Shown: piece by piece, positions 1 through 9,045 of the stretch | How the letters are laid out: every line of letters starts with the position of its first letter | Position numbering within the stretch: position 1 is the first letter of the stretch | Notes under the pieces: model-generated | The model's input: only the letters and a program-made list of their open reading frames with translations | Told to the model about the DNA's origin: nothing | Database searches by the model: none | Made by a program: the position numbers and the translations under genes | From: Leptolyngbya sp. Heron Island J | GTDB taxonomy: Bacteria; Cyanobacteriota; Cyanobacteriia; Phormidesmidales; Phormidesmidaceae | Length of the DNA stretch: 32,746 nt | Reading direction: 5' to 3' | Assembly (NCBI RefSeq): GCF_000482245.1 | Contig: NZ_AWNH01000026.1 | Coordinates: forward strand, 1 to 32,746

Positions 1-677
1 CAGTGCTCTGTTTACTTAGATATAGGGTTCGAGATAGGACGTTATGCAATATTTGTCATGAGTCCACTGTACGCCGGGAAGCGGCATACTAACCCCTTTG
101 CAGGATAAACCTACTGTCTGCTTACACAACCATCAAGTTTCCTTGGTTTGTGTCTGTGATTACTGTGGAGTGGACTGATAGGTTATTGAGTAAAGGATTC
201 AGAGGTTCTCTGATGCTATGGCCTAGTGAGGTGTAACGTTGGGCAATTACTTTGGTGAAGCTTTAAAGCACAACAGCACCCAGAACGATCTACCTGAAGA
301 ACTCTTCTACATTAAACAAGACGCTCAAGAGTCGTTGTTAGAAAAGTAATCTTGACTAAAAACAATGCTCTCTAGTGCAAGCAAGAAGAAATATCAGTGA
401 CCTGGTTGGGTGCTGGTATTGAGCCGTCAAACGATTCTGTTGAGATATCGATTGTTGACCTCCTTTGTTGTGGTTACGAGCTTTTCAGCTCATGTATTCA
501 GCATATTCCTTGAGTGGATCAATGTCTCTTCTCTGACATAAACGTTAATGTTGTTAGTTTTTGTTACTGGTCAGTGAGATAGGTCTCTAGGATGTTGTGG
601 TTGATAATACTGCAAGTGGTGGTTTGATCCGTTTAAAGTCGAACCGTTCAATCGTGGATTAAGAGCCAATGCGCTGA
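1..677. other. Gene-poor left edge
   Basis: No convincing gene was found in this stretch. A short open frame of 36 codons starting with TTG at 239 and ending at 349 encodes an acidic peptide (it begins LGNYFGEALKH), but it has no clear ribosome binding site and may be the tail of a decayed gene. The rest is AT-rich with many stops in every frame, as in decayed plasmid DNA. Confidence 0.4.
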
Positions 678-923
678 CCAAGACCGCAAATAGTTAGCCA
701 AGGGGCAGACCCGTTACCTAAATCGCGGAATGCGACGGGCAAGCTGAAGTACTTTAGACCATTGCCGTATCATATTACGCTGAGTCAGGCGGCCTGTTTG
801 GCGGCATGGATGCAGGATGTGGACGATGTGGGTGGTCCAGCAAAGGATTCTGAGTTTTTCTGGCAAGCAGAAAGCTTTATTACTTGCAATTTCAATTTAA
901 TCTTCTTTGCAAAGAAAATATAA
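678..923 (+). pseudogene. Open-frame relic of an unknown protein
   Basis: An uninterrupted plus frame of about 81 codons runs from just after a stop at 675-677 to TAA at 921. It reads like real protein in its middle part (GKLKYFRPLPYHITLSQAAC, then WMQDVDDVGGPAKDSEFFWQ), but it has no usable start codon or ribosome binding site near its beginning. A second frame also gives a protein-like stretch just upstream (LAKGQTRYLNRGMRRAS, about 695-748) that ends in a stop where the first becomes convincing. This suggests an old frameshifted gene. The family was not recognised. Confidence 0.25.
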
Positions 924-1081
924 AGATCCTTCACTGTCTAGCTCGTGTCTAGTGCGCAATGATTATTATGTGAGCAATCAAGGGTTATTAATGCATAGGC
1001 TGTCAGGACATTTGACAAGATAACGAGCGAAGTAATCGTTAATAACCGCTGTTGTTTGTAAATGGACAGGAGAACACAACG

Positions 1082-2266
1082 ATGCCCCAACCATCATCCG
1101 TAGTTAGATTAACGTTTGCTGGATTGATTGGATTTTCTGTATGGTCACCATTTGAGGCATCAGCTGCGACTTTTAGCAACACCATTAGTAAGCTATATGT
1201 TTTTGGCGATAGCCTTTCCGATGCGGGTAATGTCTTTAATGCTACAACAGCCGTTAATGAATTGCCACCTATTCCAGGTGTTGTTTTACCTCCCGTTAGT
1301 CCGCCGTCGCCCCCTTACTTTGAAGGACGTAACTCCAATGGTCCCGTTTGGGTGGAGTATTTGGCTGACGAACTCAATCTATCCCTAACCAACTCAACTG
1401 AACTATCTACACTGTTTCCAGGTTCACCAATTCCTTCCCCCATTACCTTGACACCTAACGGTCCGGCAGTCAGTCCCTTTTTCAACGGGACACTCTCTAC
1501 CACTGGAGTTAACTTTGCCTTTAGTGGGGCACAAACAGGGTTTCAAGGGTCGACTGATTTTGGTGAACTAATTCCTGGCATCTTAGCCCAGGTGGATTGG
1601 TTCCAGACAGATGTAGCACTAGCGAATACGATGGCGGATCCAGATGCTCTTTATGTCGTTTGGGCAGGGCCAAATGATTATTGGGATGCTGATCCGGGTG
1701 CTGACCTCAGCCTTTTAACCAGTACGGCGGTTAACAATCTAGAAACGGCAGTAGAACAACTCTATGCTACAGGAGCACGGAGATTTCTCATGCCAAATTT
1801 ACCGGATTTGGGGCAAACACCACGAGGTCAAATCTCTCCCTTAGAGACACAGCGTCTAACCAGTTTGACGCTAGCCCACAATGCACTTTTGGATACAGCG
1901 ATCGATGAGCTAAACCTGTTGCCAGATAGCCACGTGCTTTCCCTTGATGCGTTTTCGTTGTTCAATCAGGCGATCGATAACCCGGCTGACTTTGGATTTG
2001 CCAATGTTACAGATATTTGTTTGCTAGCACCCACATGTCAGGGAGATGAGACGGTCCAGGACAGTTTCTTATTTTGGGATGATCGTCATCCAACGACGGC
2101 AGCTCATCTAGAACTGGCAAATTCGGCCTTTACCCCTGAAACTGTACCGGAACCGTCTACCATTCCAGCACTTGGGCTTTTGGGTGGAGGACTGTTTTTA
2201 TTGCGTCAAGTCCTGAGAAAAAATCCACGCTCTCAGTGTCTGCGAAAGTCTTCAAAAGTGGCGTAG
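1082..2266 (+). CDS. Secreted GDSL/SGNH esterase with PEP-CTERM tail
   Basis: This 394-aa protein is predicted to be a secreted serine esterase or lipase of the SGNH/GDSL family, related to cyanobacterial 'phospholipase/lecithinase/hemolysin' proteins. The ATG at 1082 is preferred over the upstream TTG at 1052 because AGGAGA lies 8 nt before it. An N-terminal signal peptide with a likely cleavage after ASA (near residue 29) is followed by the nucleophile block FGDSLSDAGN (Ser44), a GPND block (residues 196-199) and the DDRHPTTAAH block holding the Asp333/His336 pair. A proline-rich insert lies near residues 61-80. The C-terminus is a PEP-CTERM sorting signal: VPEPS at about 355-359, a hydrophobic helix and a basic tail. 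This is normally recognised by an exosortase, so the protein probably passes through the envelope. The substrate is unknown. It stands alone, with no operon partner. Confidence 0.88.
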   Translation: MPQPSSVVRLTFAGLIGFSVWSPFEASAATFSNTISKLYVFGDSLSDAGNVFNATTAVNELPPIPGVVLPPVSPPSPPYFEGRNSNGPVWVEYLADELNLSLTNSTELSTLFPGSPIPSPITLTPNGPAVSPFFNGTLSTTGVNFAFSGAQTGFQGSTDFGELIPGILAQVDWFQTDVALANTMADPDALYVVWAGPNDYWDADPGADLSLLTSTAVNNLETAVEQLYATGARRFLMPNLPDLGQTPRGQISPLETQRLTSLTLAHNALLDTAIDELNLLPDSHVLSLDAFSLFNQAIDNPADFGFANVTDICLLAPTCQGDETVQDSFLFWDDRHPTTAAHLELANSAFTPETVPEPSTIPALGLLGGGLFLLRQVLRKNPRSQCLRKSSKVA

Positions 2267-2655
2267 ATTTTGTGATCTACTTGCTTATTTCTTGAGAAGG
2301 CTTGATCGGTCTTTATGTGGCAATACGACAAAAGTCATGGTTAAGACCTTTGCACTGCATTGGATGAAGGTATTTGATGGGTTTTTGCCTTTCCTTTCCA
2401 CTACCTCGATTTTAGCATTAGCGTTGTTTTTAGAGCCGTTGCTCCATAAACTTATTGGAGCGGATACTATGTGGGGGCACGGTTGCATTTTTGCATTCAG
2501 GTGAGGTTACACCGCTCACCTCAAAGCCTTTACACTTCGATTTGATTAGTTATACCGCTTTGCAGCAATTCAAGGCCTTCTAGGAGTTGCGATCGCAATA
2601 AATCCATCCCTTTATCCGGTGTCAGGGTTCGTATAGCCCGAAGGGCATGGCTTCG
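2267..2655. other. Intergenic region between convergent genes
   Basis: This gap separates the 3' end of the esterase gene from the 3' end of the primase gene. It contains a HIP1 octamer (2589-2596) and short palindromic repeat material from about 2630 onward that continues into the primase gene. A 70-codon plus frame (2292-2504) is hydrophobic in part, but it has no ribosome binding site or family resemblance and is not called. Confidence 0.4.
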
Positions 2656-2815
2656 CTAAGGCATAGCCTCTCTGGCGGAGACTCGCAAATAAGATAACCA
2701 CTGTTGTCTTTGTTCAGCGGTGAGATGGGCTAGAGAGGATATGGAAAATTGCGTTGGCGCTAGCGAAGCCACGCCCGATTGGGTCATAGTCGCTTCGAAG
2801 AAGCTTCGCAACTCC
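2630..2815. repeat. Short palindromic repeats (REP-like) at the primase 3' end
   Basis: Several GC-rich palindromic modules are packed here: AGCCCGAAGGGCATGGC at about 2635, TTCGCTAAGGCATAGCC just after it, GGCGCTAGCGAAGCCACGCC near 2757, and GCTTCGAAGAAGCTTCGC near 2791. Modules of this type (GGCTTCGC and its complement alternating) are common interspersed repeats in cyanobacterial genomes. Here they supply the last codons of the primase gene, giving a typical repeat-derived tail (SAREAMP) before the stop. Confidence 0.5.
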
Positions 2816-4566
2816 TCTCCTATCCTTCTTGGTCCCCAATCCAACCGCTGCAGCTGCTCTACTATCTCCACAATCGTCTCCAACGACTGCTGCTGAACTT
2901 CTGACAGCTCCGTGTCTAATAACTCAGCACAGAGCTCAGGCGGCTGTTGCCGTAGCCATGCTAGAGCCTCCACCATCAAAATCGGATCATCCAACGTTAG
3001 CCAATAAGCCATCTGCTGCAGGTGTACTGCCCTAGATTCCTGAGCAAAAGCCTCCTCAACCTCTATGACATTCTGAGTCGTCTGTAAATCGACAGCGAGC
3101 TGAGCCTTCGACAATATCTCTCGGATGCGCTGAATCTCTTCTCGGTTAGGATTACCACCCTCTGACTGAGATGTAATAGATTTGCGATCGCCAGAATCAT
3201 TGGTTTTATTGTTATTACCATCTACATCTTGTAATAAGCTTGTGGAGCTATGACAGTTTGGCGCGTCAGCATGGCCAAACTGTCCAGATTCATTATTAAG
3301 TTGCGGTGTGTGTGAGCATTTTTCTTGTAACTTCCAGAGTGGATGCCAGAGTTCTTTGTAGCGATATAGAGACCCACCGCCAATACCAAATTTTCGGAGG
3401 GCATTGAATCTGGAAGTTGCCTGTTCTGGAAGTTCATTTTTATCTGATAGTTCTTTAAGAGCATTTTGAATCTTGTCCTTGGTTTTTTGACTCTGCTGTT
3501 GGTTCCAGCTGGGTTCAGTATCTTCAGATTCTGGTTTCTCCTTTTTAGATTTATATTTTCCAAACTGTTCTCCATAGTGGAAGTAGTGACTTTTCTCGAT
3601 ACAGCTGACCCACTCTGAAACGCGGTCCTCGATTTCATGCTGATGACGACACCACAGCTCATAGCCTGGTAACGCTTTTGCTACAGCTAGAACTTCTTTG
3701 ATCAGACTGTCACCGGTTAGTGGTTCACCACCGTACATCACATGGTGAAATACATAGGTGCGCATGGTGATCCGACCTAGTAATCGATTTGTTTGTCCAT
3801 GGTCAGTCCAGCCTTGCTCGATTTCAGCATTGAGATCGTTTAGAAACTTGTCAGCTTTATTTGAGAGCCGATAACTCCTCCGTTTTTTCTGTCTGATTAT
3901 CCGTTGCAGTGTCTCATTGCTTAGGTTGTTGCGGCTCTGGCATTGCTTCCACTGATCGACAAAGGTAGTCTGGTCGGTCCAGATCGGTTCTAGATCATCG
4001 TTGAGTAAATACGACCCACGCTGTAGCGGTAACCGATGCGCGTTGAATAAGTTCGGCGTATTTTCAATTGTGTAGAGTCGAGCATTGGGAAAGACTTCAA
4101 GCTGACCAGGCGTGACCTTAAAGCCCTGACTTTCCAGAAGTAATGTGATACCACTGCCTACTTCCCAAGCTGTCAGTGATTCTGAAAATGGAAAATACAG
4201 ATGCAGGCCCTGACTATCGGATGAGGTGCAGGTGATCGCTGAGACCAGGCCTAATGGTTCCAATGCCTCGGCCAGTTTTTGAAAGGCAATGGGATCTCGT
4301 CTGGGATGGTATGCGCTGCCAATATCAATATCGAGCATGGCGTACTGGGTTTCCTTCCCAAACCGCACACCATATAGATAAGTACCCTGTGCAATCAGTC
4401 GGTCTGATAGTGGATGCCGACTTTCCGTTTGCCATTGGGGGCGTTTGCCCGGTGATGGATGGTTCGCATAAATGTAATCGTGACGATGGGGAAATAGTGC
4501 AAGAAATCGATTGCTTCGTTCTTGCACGTATTCAAATGGATGCGAGGCAGCTGCAACTATGACCAA
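2656..4566 (-). CDS. AEP-type primase / plasmid replication protein
   Basis: This 636-aa protein probably primes or initiates plasmid replication. Its first 165 residues show the archaeo-eukaryotic primase signature in order: motif I as LDIDIG (Asp79, Asp81, metal-binding), motif II as QGLHLYFP (His122) and motif III as LEVFP (Glu157). The middle part is basic and helical, then Ser/Asn-rich and low-complexity (about 345-480). The last 160 residues are helical and glutamine-rich. The start at 4566 is a TTG behind a strong GGGGAGG; the 3-nt spacing is short, so the GTG at codon 14 is possible. The gene is transcribed away from the 1.5 kb repeat-bearing gap, the usual position of an initiator next to its origin. 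Its C-terminal end is built from interspersed repeats. The AEP assignment rests on the motifs; no helicase domain was recognised. Confidence 0.75.
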   Translation of the reverse strand: MVIVAAASHPFEYVQERSNRFLALFPHRHDYIYANHPSPGKRPQWQTESRHPLSDRLIAQGTYLYGVRFGKETQYAMLDIDIGSAYHPRRDPIAFQKLAEALEPLGLVSAITCTSSDSQGLHLYFPFSESLTAWEVGSGITLLLESQGFKVTPGQLEVFPNARLYTIENTPNLFNAHRLPLQRGSYLLNDDLEPIWTDQTTFVDQWKQCQSRNNLSNETLQRIIRQKKRRSYRLSNKADKFLNDLNAEIEQGWTDHGQTNRLLGRITMRTYVFHHVMYGGEPLTGDSLIKEVLAVAKALPGYELWCRHQHEIEDRVSEWVSCIEKSHYFHYGEQFGKYKSKKEKPESEDTEPSWNQQQSQKTKDKIQNALKELSDKNELPEQATSRFNALRKFGIGGGSLYRYKELWHPLWKLQEKCSHTPQLNNESGQFGHADAPNCHSSTSLLQDVDGNNNKTNDSGDRKSITSQSEGGNPNREEIQRIREILSKAQLAVDLQTTQNVIEVEEAFAQESRAVHLQQMAYWLTLDDPILMVEALAWLRQQPPELCAELLDTELSEVQQQSLETIVEIVEQLQRLDWGPRRIGEELRSFFEATMTQSGVASLAPTQFSISSLAHLTAEQRQQWLSYLRVSAREAMP

Positions 4567-6089
4567 CCACCTCCCCTTTGGGCGAGTGGTTGATGGTCAG
4601 CATAAATGAGACAACATTGCACTGGACCAATCACCCCGAATACATCGCAGTAGAACTGGGGTGAAATTATTGCAGGTGATAGTACAGGCTAACTATCAAA
4701 CGATCTTTAGTTAAAACTTATTAGTTGTCTTATATTTCTGAAACCTTTTCTAGATAAGGGCTCTATAGAAACAAGGTGATAGTACACGGATATAAAGAGA
4801 CTTGATTAGGATGCATCAGTGAGGGAATTGGGAACTACTTGTCTTACTCTGTAATCCCTCCTGTGAGATGAGTTGAGGCCAATTTATGCATTTTTTTTAG
4901 ATAAGACAGACTGTATTTTCTAAATCGACTTTTTTGTTCCCTGATGGATGCTTAACCCAAATCAATTAGCTGACATACTTCTATATAAGTATTTTGAGGG
5001 CTTCTAAATTACTAAAAGCTCTGTAGTCCTCTAGTGATACGCAGGTGATTTAATACGGAGATATGTGTCTTATATCTTTTATAGATTTAGGATTTAATGC
5101 AATCCGTAGAACTGACAAAGACTAGCTGTAAGTACTGTTCTGTAAGGGATATAGGATCTGCTGTGGATAAAAAAGTGACTGCATACGGATAAAGATATCT
5201 TAAAAACTGAGACAAACTTAAATCCTTTCATTCTGCTGCTGGTCAAAGATCAGTGACTGTATGCGGATGAAGTTGTCTCTTTTTTGTCTGAGCTATTGGA
5301 TGTGTAAAACTGCCTTGAATCCTAACTTTTACGTTAATTGGAGAGATTAAGGTGATGGTATAAGGATAAGACTGTCTTGCTAGAAAAACGTAAAAATTAG
5401 TTCGTAAGATGTGTCATGCCTTGATCTGAAAAGTAGTGAAAGGATAGGGAGGTAATTGTCTTTAAGTGAGACAGGCAGGCGGCGTTAGCTGTAAGGGTTC
5501 ATAACTTTAAATCAGAGTATTTCTGGATTGCTTGCGTTGGAAGGCTTAGACGATCTAATGCCATGGGACAGTTAGGCATTTCAACGCCAAAATCCGTTTG
5601 GGAGGTGAGGTGATATGGATAAAATCAGTCTTTGCCTTGCAATTTTTTACGTTTACCCATATTCTTTAGCCCTAGCGGCTCCAATCACTGTCTTGACTAA
5701 GACGGACAAGTGATCGAATACGGAGAATTTTAGTGATTGAGACAAGCAGTTAAGACAGCCCTGCTGATAGGTGAGTCGATACGGATACTACTGTCTTATT
5801 GAGACAAAACTTTCGAGCAATTGTGGCGCTTGTCCATATGGGTGAGCCGATACGGATTTGCTTGTCTCATCTTAAGATGCTTGATCTGCAAAGCTTTGAA
5901 CGTAAGTACTGCTTTCGGTAAGACAAAGGTGTTAGGTTTGTGAGAGTAGGACAGTGACTGCTTTATTGGAGGTAGCAGTGGTGTTTGCTGTCATCTTTGC
6001 GATTGCTGATTTGAGAGATGAGTCGATCTGTAGTTTTTGCTATTTGACTGCTGTTGAAAGCTAGAGCCATCCCGAGGATTAGCAATGCC
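4567..6089. repeat. Origin-like region with dispersed ~30-bp iterons
   Basis: This is a 1.5 kb AT-rich gap without genes. It carries about ten same-orientation copies of a composite element with rough consensus RGTGA-N4-ATACGGAT, followed 4-6 nt later by TGTCTTA. Clear copies begin at 4775, 5044, 5174, 5252, 5351, 5604, 5709, 5770 and 5841, with a degenerate copy near 5436 and partial ones near 4674 and 5952. Spacing is irregular (about 60-270 bp). The right half often continues into an inverted partner, as in TGTCTTATTGAGACA (5792-5806), a 5-bp-arm palindrome. Repeats of this kind directly upstream of a replication gene fit an iteron-type replication origin or a binding array for a regulator. 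The DnaA box and melting region were not identified with confidence. Confidence 0.65.
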
Positions 6090-8093
6090 TTATGTTTTCT
6101 CCAGTTTTAGAAGTTTGCGCAAGCTAGTTTCGAGTTGATCAGTAATCTGCCGGTCACCACGCTCCAGTTTGCCAACATAATCAGCGCTGATTCCCAGAAA
6201 ACCAGCTAGTTCCTTACGCGACCAGCCACGCTCTTTACGACCAGCCTTAATTACTTCACCGGTCAGCTCATTCAACGCGATAGGTTCAGTGGCCAGCACC
6301 TTTTGAGGCTTTGGATTTTTCAGTTTGGCCAATAGCACTGGAATTGGGTGCGGAGGCTTGATATCCAGCTGGGCTCTCATCAGGCGCTCGATGATTTTCA
6401 CCTTGCGCCAGTCTGCTGGTTTAGGTGCGTTGCTATTGGGGCGTATCCACTCTGGATAGGTTTCAGGGTCGTATTCGATTTCCCAGCCTAGTTCTGTTAG
6501 TAGAGTAAGTGCTTTGTCCCAGCGCTTTCTGAGATCGCGGGCTTTGTATTTATCGGTGAGGGCGTTGTTTATATCTGTCTTGGTGATGACCTCTTCCAAT
6601 AGGTTGATAACGGTGTAGCCATAGGGATTTTGATTTCTGGCACGGATGCGGGCGTCGAGGGTGAGCTGGATGGCTAACCGTAGGGCCAGTTCGTTATGGT
6701 ACGGGTCTATTTTGAGGATGTCTCGGGCGAGAAAGCCAAACTGATGGAGGGCTTCTTTGGCTCGGTTTCCGGCTCGGTTGAGAAAATGCTTGGTCCAGCC
6801 GCCAGGGCTGACGGTGATGTAAATCTCTTCGGGTTTTTCAATTTTGCGGGTGGCTAGGTCAATTTGGCCGTGAGAGTCGATGAGGATGTCCCACATCCGA
6901 CCGACGGGCATACTTGCATCTACTTTGCGTTTGCCTCGACCTTCAATCCAGACAGATTTGACCATTAGACAAGAGAGGGCAAATGCAGCGGCAGCGACCG
7001 TGTTGCGTTTTTCGGCCAGGCTGCTGTTATGGTTGCGATCCCATCCGAGCAGACTAACTACATCTGTCGCTTTGAGGGTAAAAGAGCTTTTCCAGGGTTC
7101 GCTTTCGGCCATGGTTCTGGCTGCGAAGATCAGCTGCAGTTTGACGGTATCAAATCCAAATTTGTCGATGATCTGTTCAGCGGCTTCCCAGGGCAGTAAG
7201 GCAATATCACCTGGGTTGGTGATGTAGTGCTCAATAAAATTGGCGGGGTTGGTTTTGCTTTGGTGCTGGAAGACCGCCAAGTCATCTTCATTGCGTTGCC
7301 ATAGCTCGGGGCGCAGCTGGGCCTTGATGCTGCTAGCAATGGGAATCGAGGTGGGAATTGGGAAGACCTGGGCCAGGGCGAGGTCAGTGTAGGCGGCGGA
7401 GACAGGTCGCTGTCTAAGTCCCAGGAGCTGTTCTAAGTCTTGGAGAGAACAGCCGGGGAGATTGAGTCCTTCAACAATAATTTGGGTGATGTCCTGACAG
7501 TAAATCTGTCCAAACATGTTGAGCTTTTCTGAAAATTCAGATGCTTCAGGATGGTTGATATAATTGCCAACTGCCTTTTTAAGTTCTTCTGGGGCAATCG
7601 TGTCTAAAGAGTCTTCTTCCTGCTCCACTTCGATGACTTCCAATGCCCAAACCACCAGGTTAGAGCCAATGGCTTTAACAAATTCATCCTGGAAGTCTTG
7701 TCGCTCGAAGAACAAAAGTAGCGCTTCTTTGAGATGGTCTTGAATTGAGGTCTCATCTAAGTGAACATCAACACTTTGGCGAGGTTCTGTTTTCCCATCG
7801 GTTTCTTTCAAGAGACGGAAATGGGACTGGTTGAGGTCGAGGGCCTCAATTCCTTCTTTTTCGACCGTCAGCTCTACTTTGTGTTTGTAGATCTTGGCTA
7901 GGTGCTCGTAGAGCTGCAGGGTGATTAGGTCTGGAAGACTGGAGTGTTCTTGGATAGCTGTGGTCAGCTGTTGCAGGTAGTCAGTGGTCAAGACATCATT
8001 GATCAGTTTTGCCCAGCGGTAGCCCTTGTTGCCTAGGGGAATGGGGGACAACTCATAAACACTGCTTGAAGTCTGACTGTCTTGCTTGGCCAT
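6090..8093 (-). CDS. Large plasmid protein with C-terminal XRE helix-turn-helix
   Basis: This 667-aa protein is of unknown function. The only domain recognised is at the C-terminus (about residues 608-667): a Cro/C1-type helix-turn-helix reading AGRKERGWSRKELAGFLGIS, then YVGKLERGDRQIT. The first 600 residues are soluble and rich in helices, with acidic N-terminal parts and a basic stretch around 420-480. There are no membrane segments or signal peptide. The ATG at 8093 opens the frame; no strong ribosome binding site precedes it. The gene is downstream of the toxin/antitoxin genes and ends against the iteron region, so a role in replication or its control by binding the nearby repeats is attractive. 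That is inference from position and the DNA-binding tail only. Confidence 0.6.
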   Translation of the reverse strand: MAKQDSQTSSSVYELSPIPLGNKGYRWAKLINDVLTTDYLQQLTTAIQEHSSLPDLITLQLYEHLAKIYKHKVELTVEKEGIEALDLNQSHFRLLKETDGKTEPRQSVDVHLDETSIQDHLKEALLLFFERQDFQDEFVKAIGSNLVVWALEVIEVEQEEDSLDTIAPEELKKAVGNYINHPEASEFSEKLNMFGQIYCQDITQIIVEGLNLPGCSLQDLEQLLGLRQRPVSAAYTDLALAQVFPIPTSIPIASSIKAQLRPELWQRNEDDLAVFQHQSKTNPANFIEHYITNPGDIALLPWEAAEQIIDKFGFDTVKLQLIFAARTMAESEPWKSSFTLKATDVVSLLGWDRNHNSSLAEKRNTVAAAAFALSCLMVKSVWIEGRGKRKVDASMPVGRMWDILIDSHGQIDLATRKIEKPEEIYITVSPGGWTKHFLNRAGNRAKEALHQFGFLARDILKIDPYHNELALRLAIQLTLDARIRARNQNPYGYTVINLLEEVITKTDINNALTDKYKARDLRKRWDKALTLLTELGWEIEYDPETYPEWIRPNSNAPKPADWRKVKIIERLMRAQLDIKPPHPIPVLLAKLKNPKPQKVLATEPIALNELTGEVIKAGRKERGWSRKELAGFLGISADYVGKLERGDRQITDQLETSLRKLLKLEKT

Positions 8094-8262
8094 GGGGTAG
8101 GAGGGCTATCGAAATAGTTACCGTTTAGATAAGTTCTAGCTACCAAAAAAACTCAGCTATTGTGGCACCAATTGTTATGGGGGGTGATGGAATTAAGATT
8201 CGTGTAATTCCAAATGCCACTAACGCTTTTATTTAGAGGGATGATTGGTAAGGTTTAGAGTT

Positions 8263-8460
8263 TTAGGACTCATTCTGTTGGCGTTGCTGAATCTCTGACC
8301 AGAGGCTATCTAAAGTGACATCTCCGAGCCACTGTTGGCGGTCTCGCGTGTAGTCACCTGTGCCTATATCAAACTGCTTGAAAAAGCGCACGGCATTGAC
8401 ATAGCCTAGGCTCTCGACCAACGTACTAAAGGCTTGACGGTTAATTTCAGCGAGGGTCAT
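8263..8460 (-). CDS. Small antitoxin-like protein paired with PIN toxin
   Basis: This 65-aa acidic protein starts only 2 nt after the stop of the PIN-domain gene, so the two are almost certainly co-translated. Its sequence pattern (INRQAF near the start, FFKQFDIGTGDYTRDRQQWL in the middle, then a helix ending IQQRQQ) resembles small cyanobacterial proteins that accompany PIN-domain toxins. The likely role is to bind and neutralise the adjacent PIN ribonuclease. The antitoxin role is inferred from neighbour, size and recalled family resemblance; no classic DNA-binding fold is visible. The order toxin then antitoxin is the reverse of the common arrangement. Confidence 0.6.
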   Translation of the reverse strand: MTLAEINRQAFSTLVESLGYVNAVRFFKQFDIGTGDYTRDRQQWLGDVTLDSLWSEIQQRQQNES

Positions 8461-8462
8461 AG

Positions 8463-8939
8463 TTATGAGTCTCCATTCAGTTCGTTATCACTATCAACAT
8501 TTTCGTCAGTCATAATCCAGGTGACTGGATTTGATACAGGTACTGAGATATTGGTACGCCTTGAGCGTCGTAATAAGCGATCATCTGTTGTCAAAAAGCA
8601 ATCGACAGTCGCTGCTTCGGCACAGGCTAGATGCAAGGCATCGAATGGAGTGAAACCTGAGGCTTGTAATTCAGTAGCCCGTTGCATCATTGCTTCAGTG
8701 ACCTGAATTTTCTGGGTTGCTAACGAAAGGGCTGCTAATACCCTTTGACGGCGTTCTGGGTCAGCTGTTCGACTAATTTCAGCTTCTAGTGCGGTGCTAT
8801 TAATCAGTTGTAGATCACCTTGTTGGCAGCGCTCTAATATTGCTAGAACTGCTTCGCCCTCTAGACGTACTCGTTGCTGACGCCAATCGTCAAACGGACG
8901 ATTGAAACAGCAAACATCTAAGTAAAGGCGTTGAGGCAT
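8463..8939 (-). CDS. PIN-domain ribonuclease toxin (VapC-like)
   Basis: This 158-aa protein is a PIN-domain nuclease, probably the toxin of a type II toxin-antitoxin pair that cuts RNA and helps keep the plasmid. The acidic metal-binding residues are visible: Asp8 in YLDVCCFNRPF, Glu52/Glu54 in ALEAEI, Asp100 in PFDALHLACAEA and Asp119/Asp120 in LTTDDRLL. The C-terminal 25 residues are Asp/Asn-rich and extend past the fold. The ATG at 8939 is used, and the gene is followed after 2 nt by the small partner. The family is clear from the motif order. The target RNA cannot be told from sequence. Confidence 0.8.
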   Translation of the reverse strand: MPQRLYLDVCCFNRPFDDWRQQRVRLEGEAVLAILERCQQGDLQLINSTALEAEISRTADPERRQRVLAALSLATQKIQVTEAMMQRATELQASGFTPFDALHLACAEAATVDCFLTTDDRLLRRSRRTNISVPVSNPVTWIMTDENVDSDNELNGDS

Positions 8940-9045
8940 GGATAAAGCCGTGAGTTTAAGCTCAGAATATTACGCCATTATGATAGTTCACTACTATCGC
9001 TTGGGCTTTGGATGATTGCTTGTCTCTTCTACAAACAGCTTTCTA

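Noticed and set aside
2292-2504. 70-codon plus frame with a hydrophobic stretch
   Set aside because: It has no ribosome binding site or family pattern, and it overlaps a mirror frame on the other strand of similar length.
4567-6089. Protein-coding gene in the large gap
   Set aside because: Stops are frequent in all frames and the repeats dominate; no open frame of useful length.
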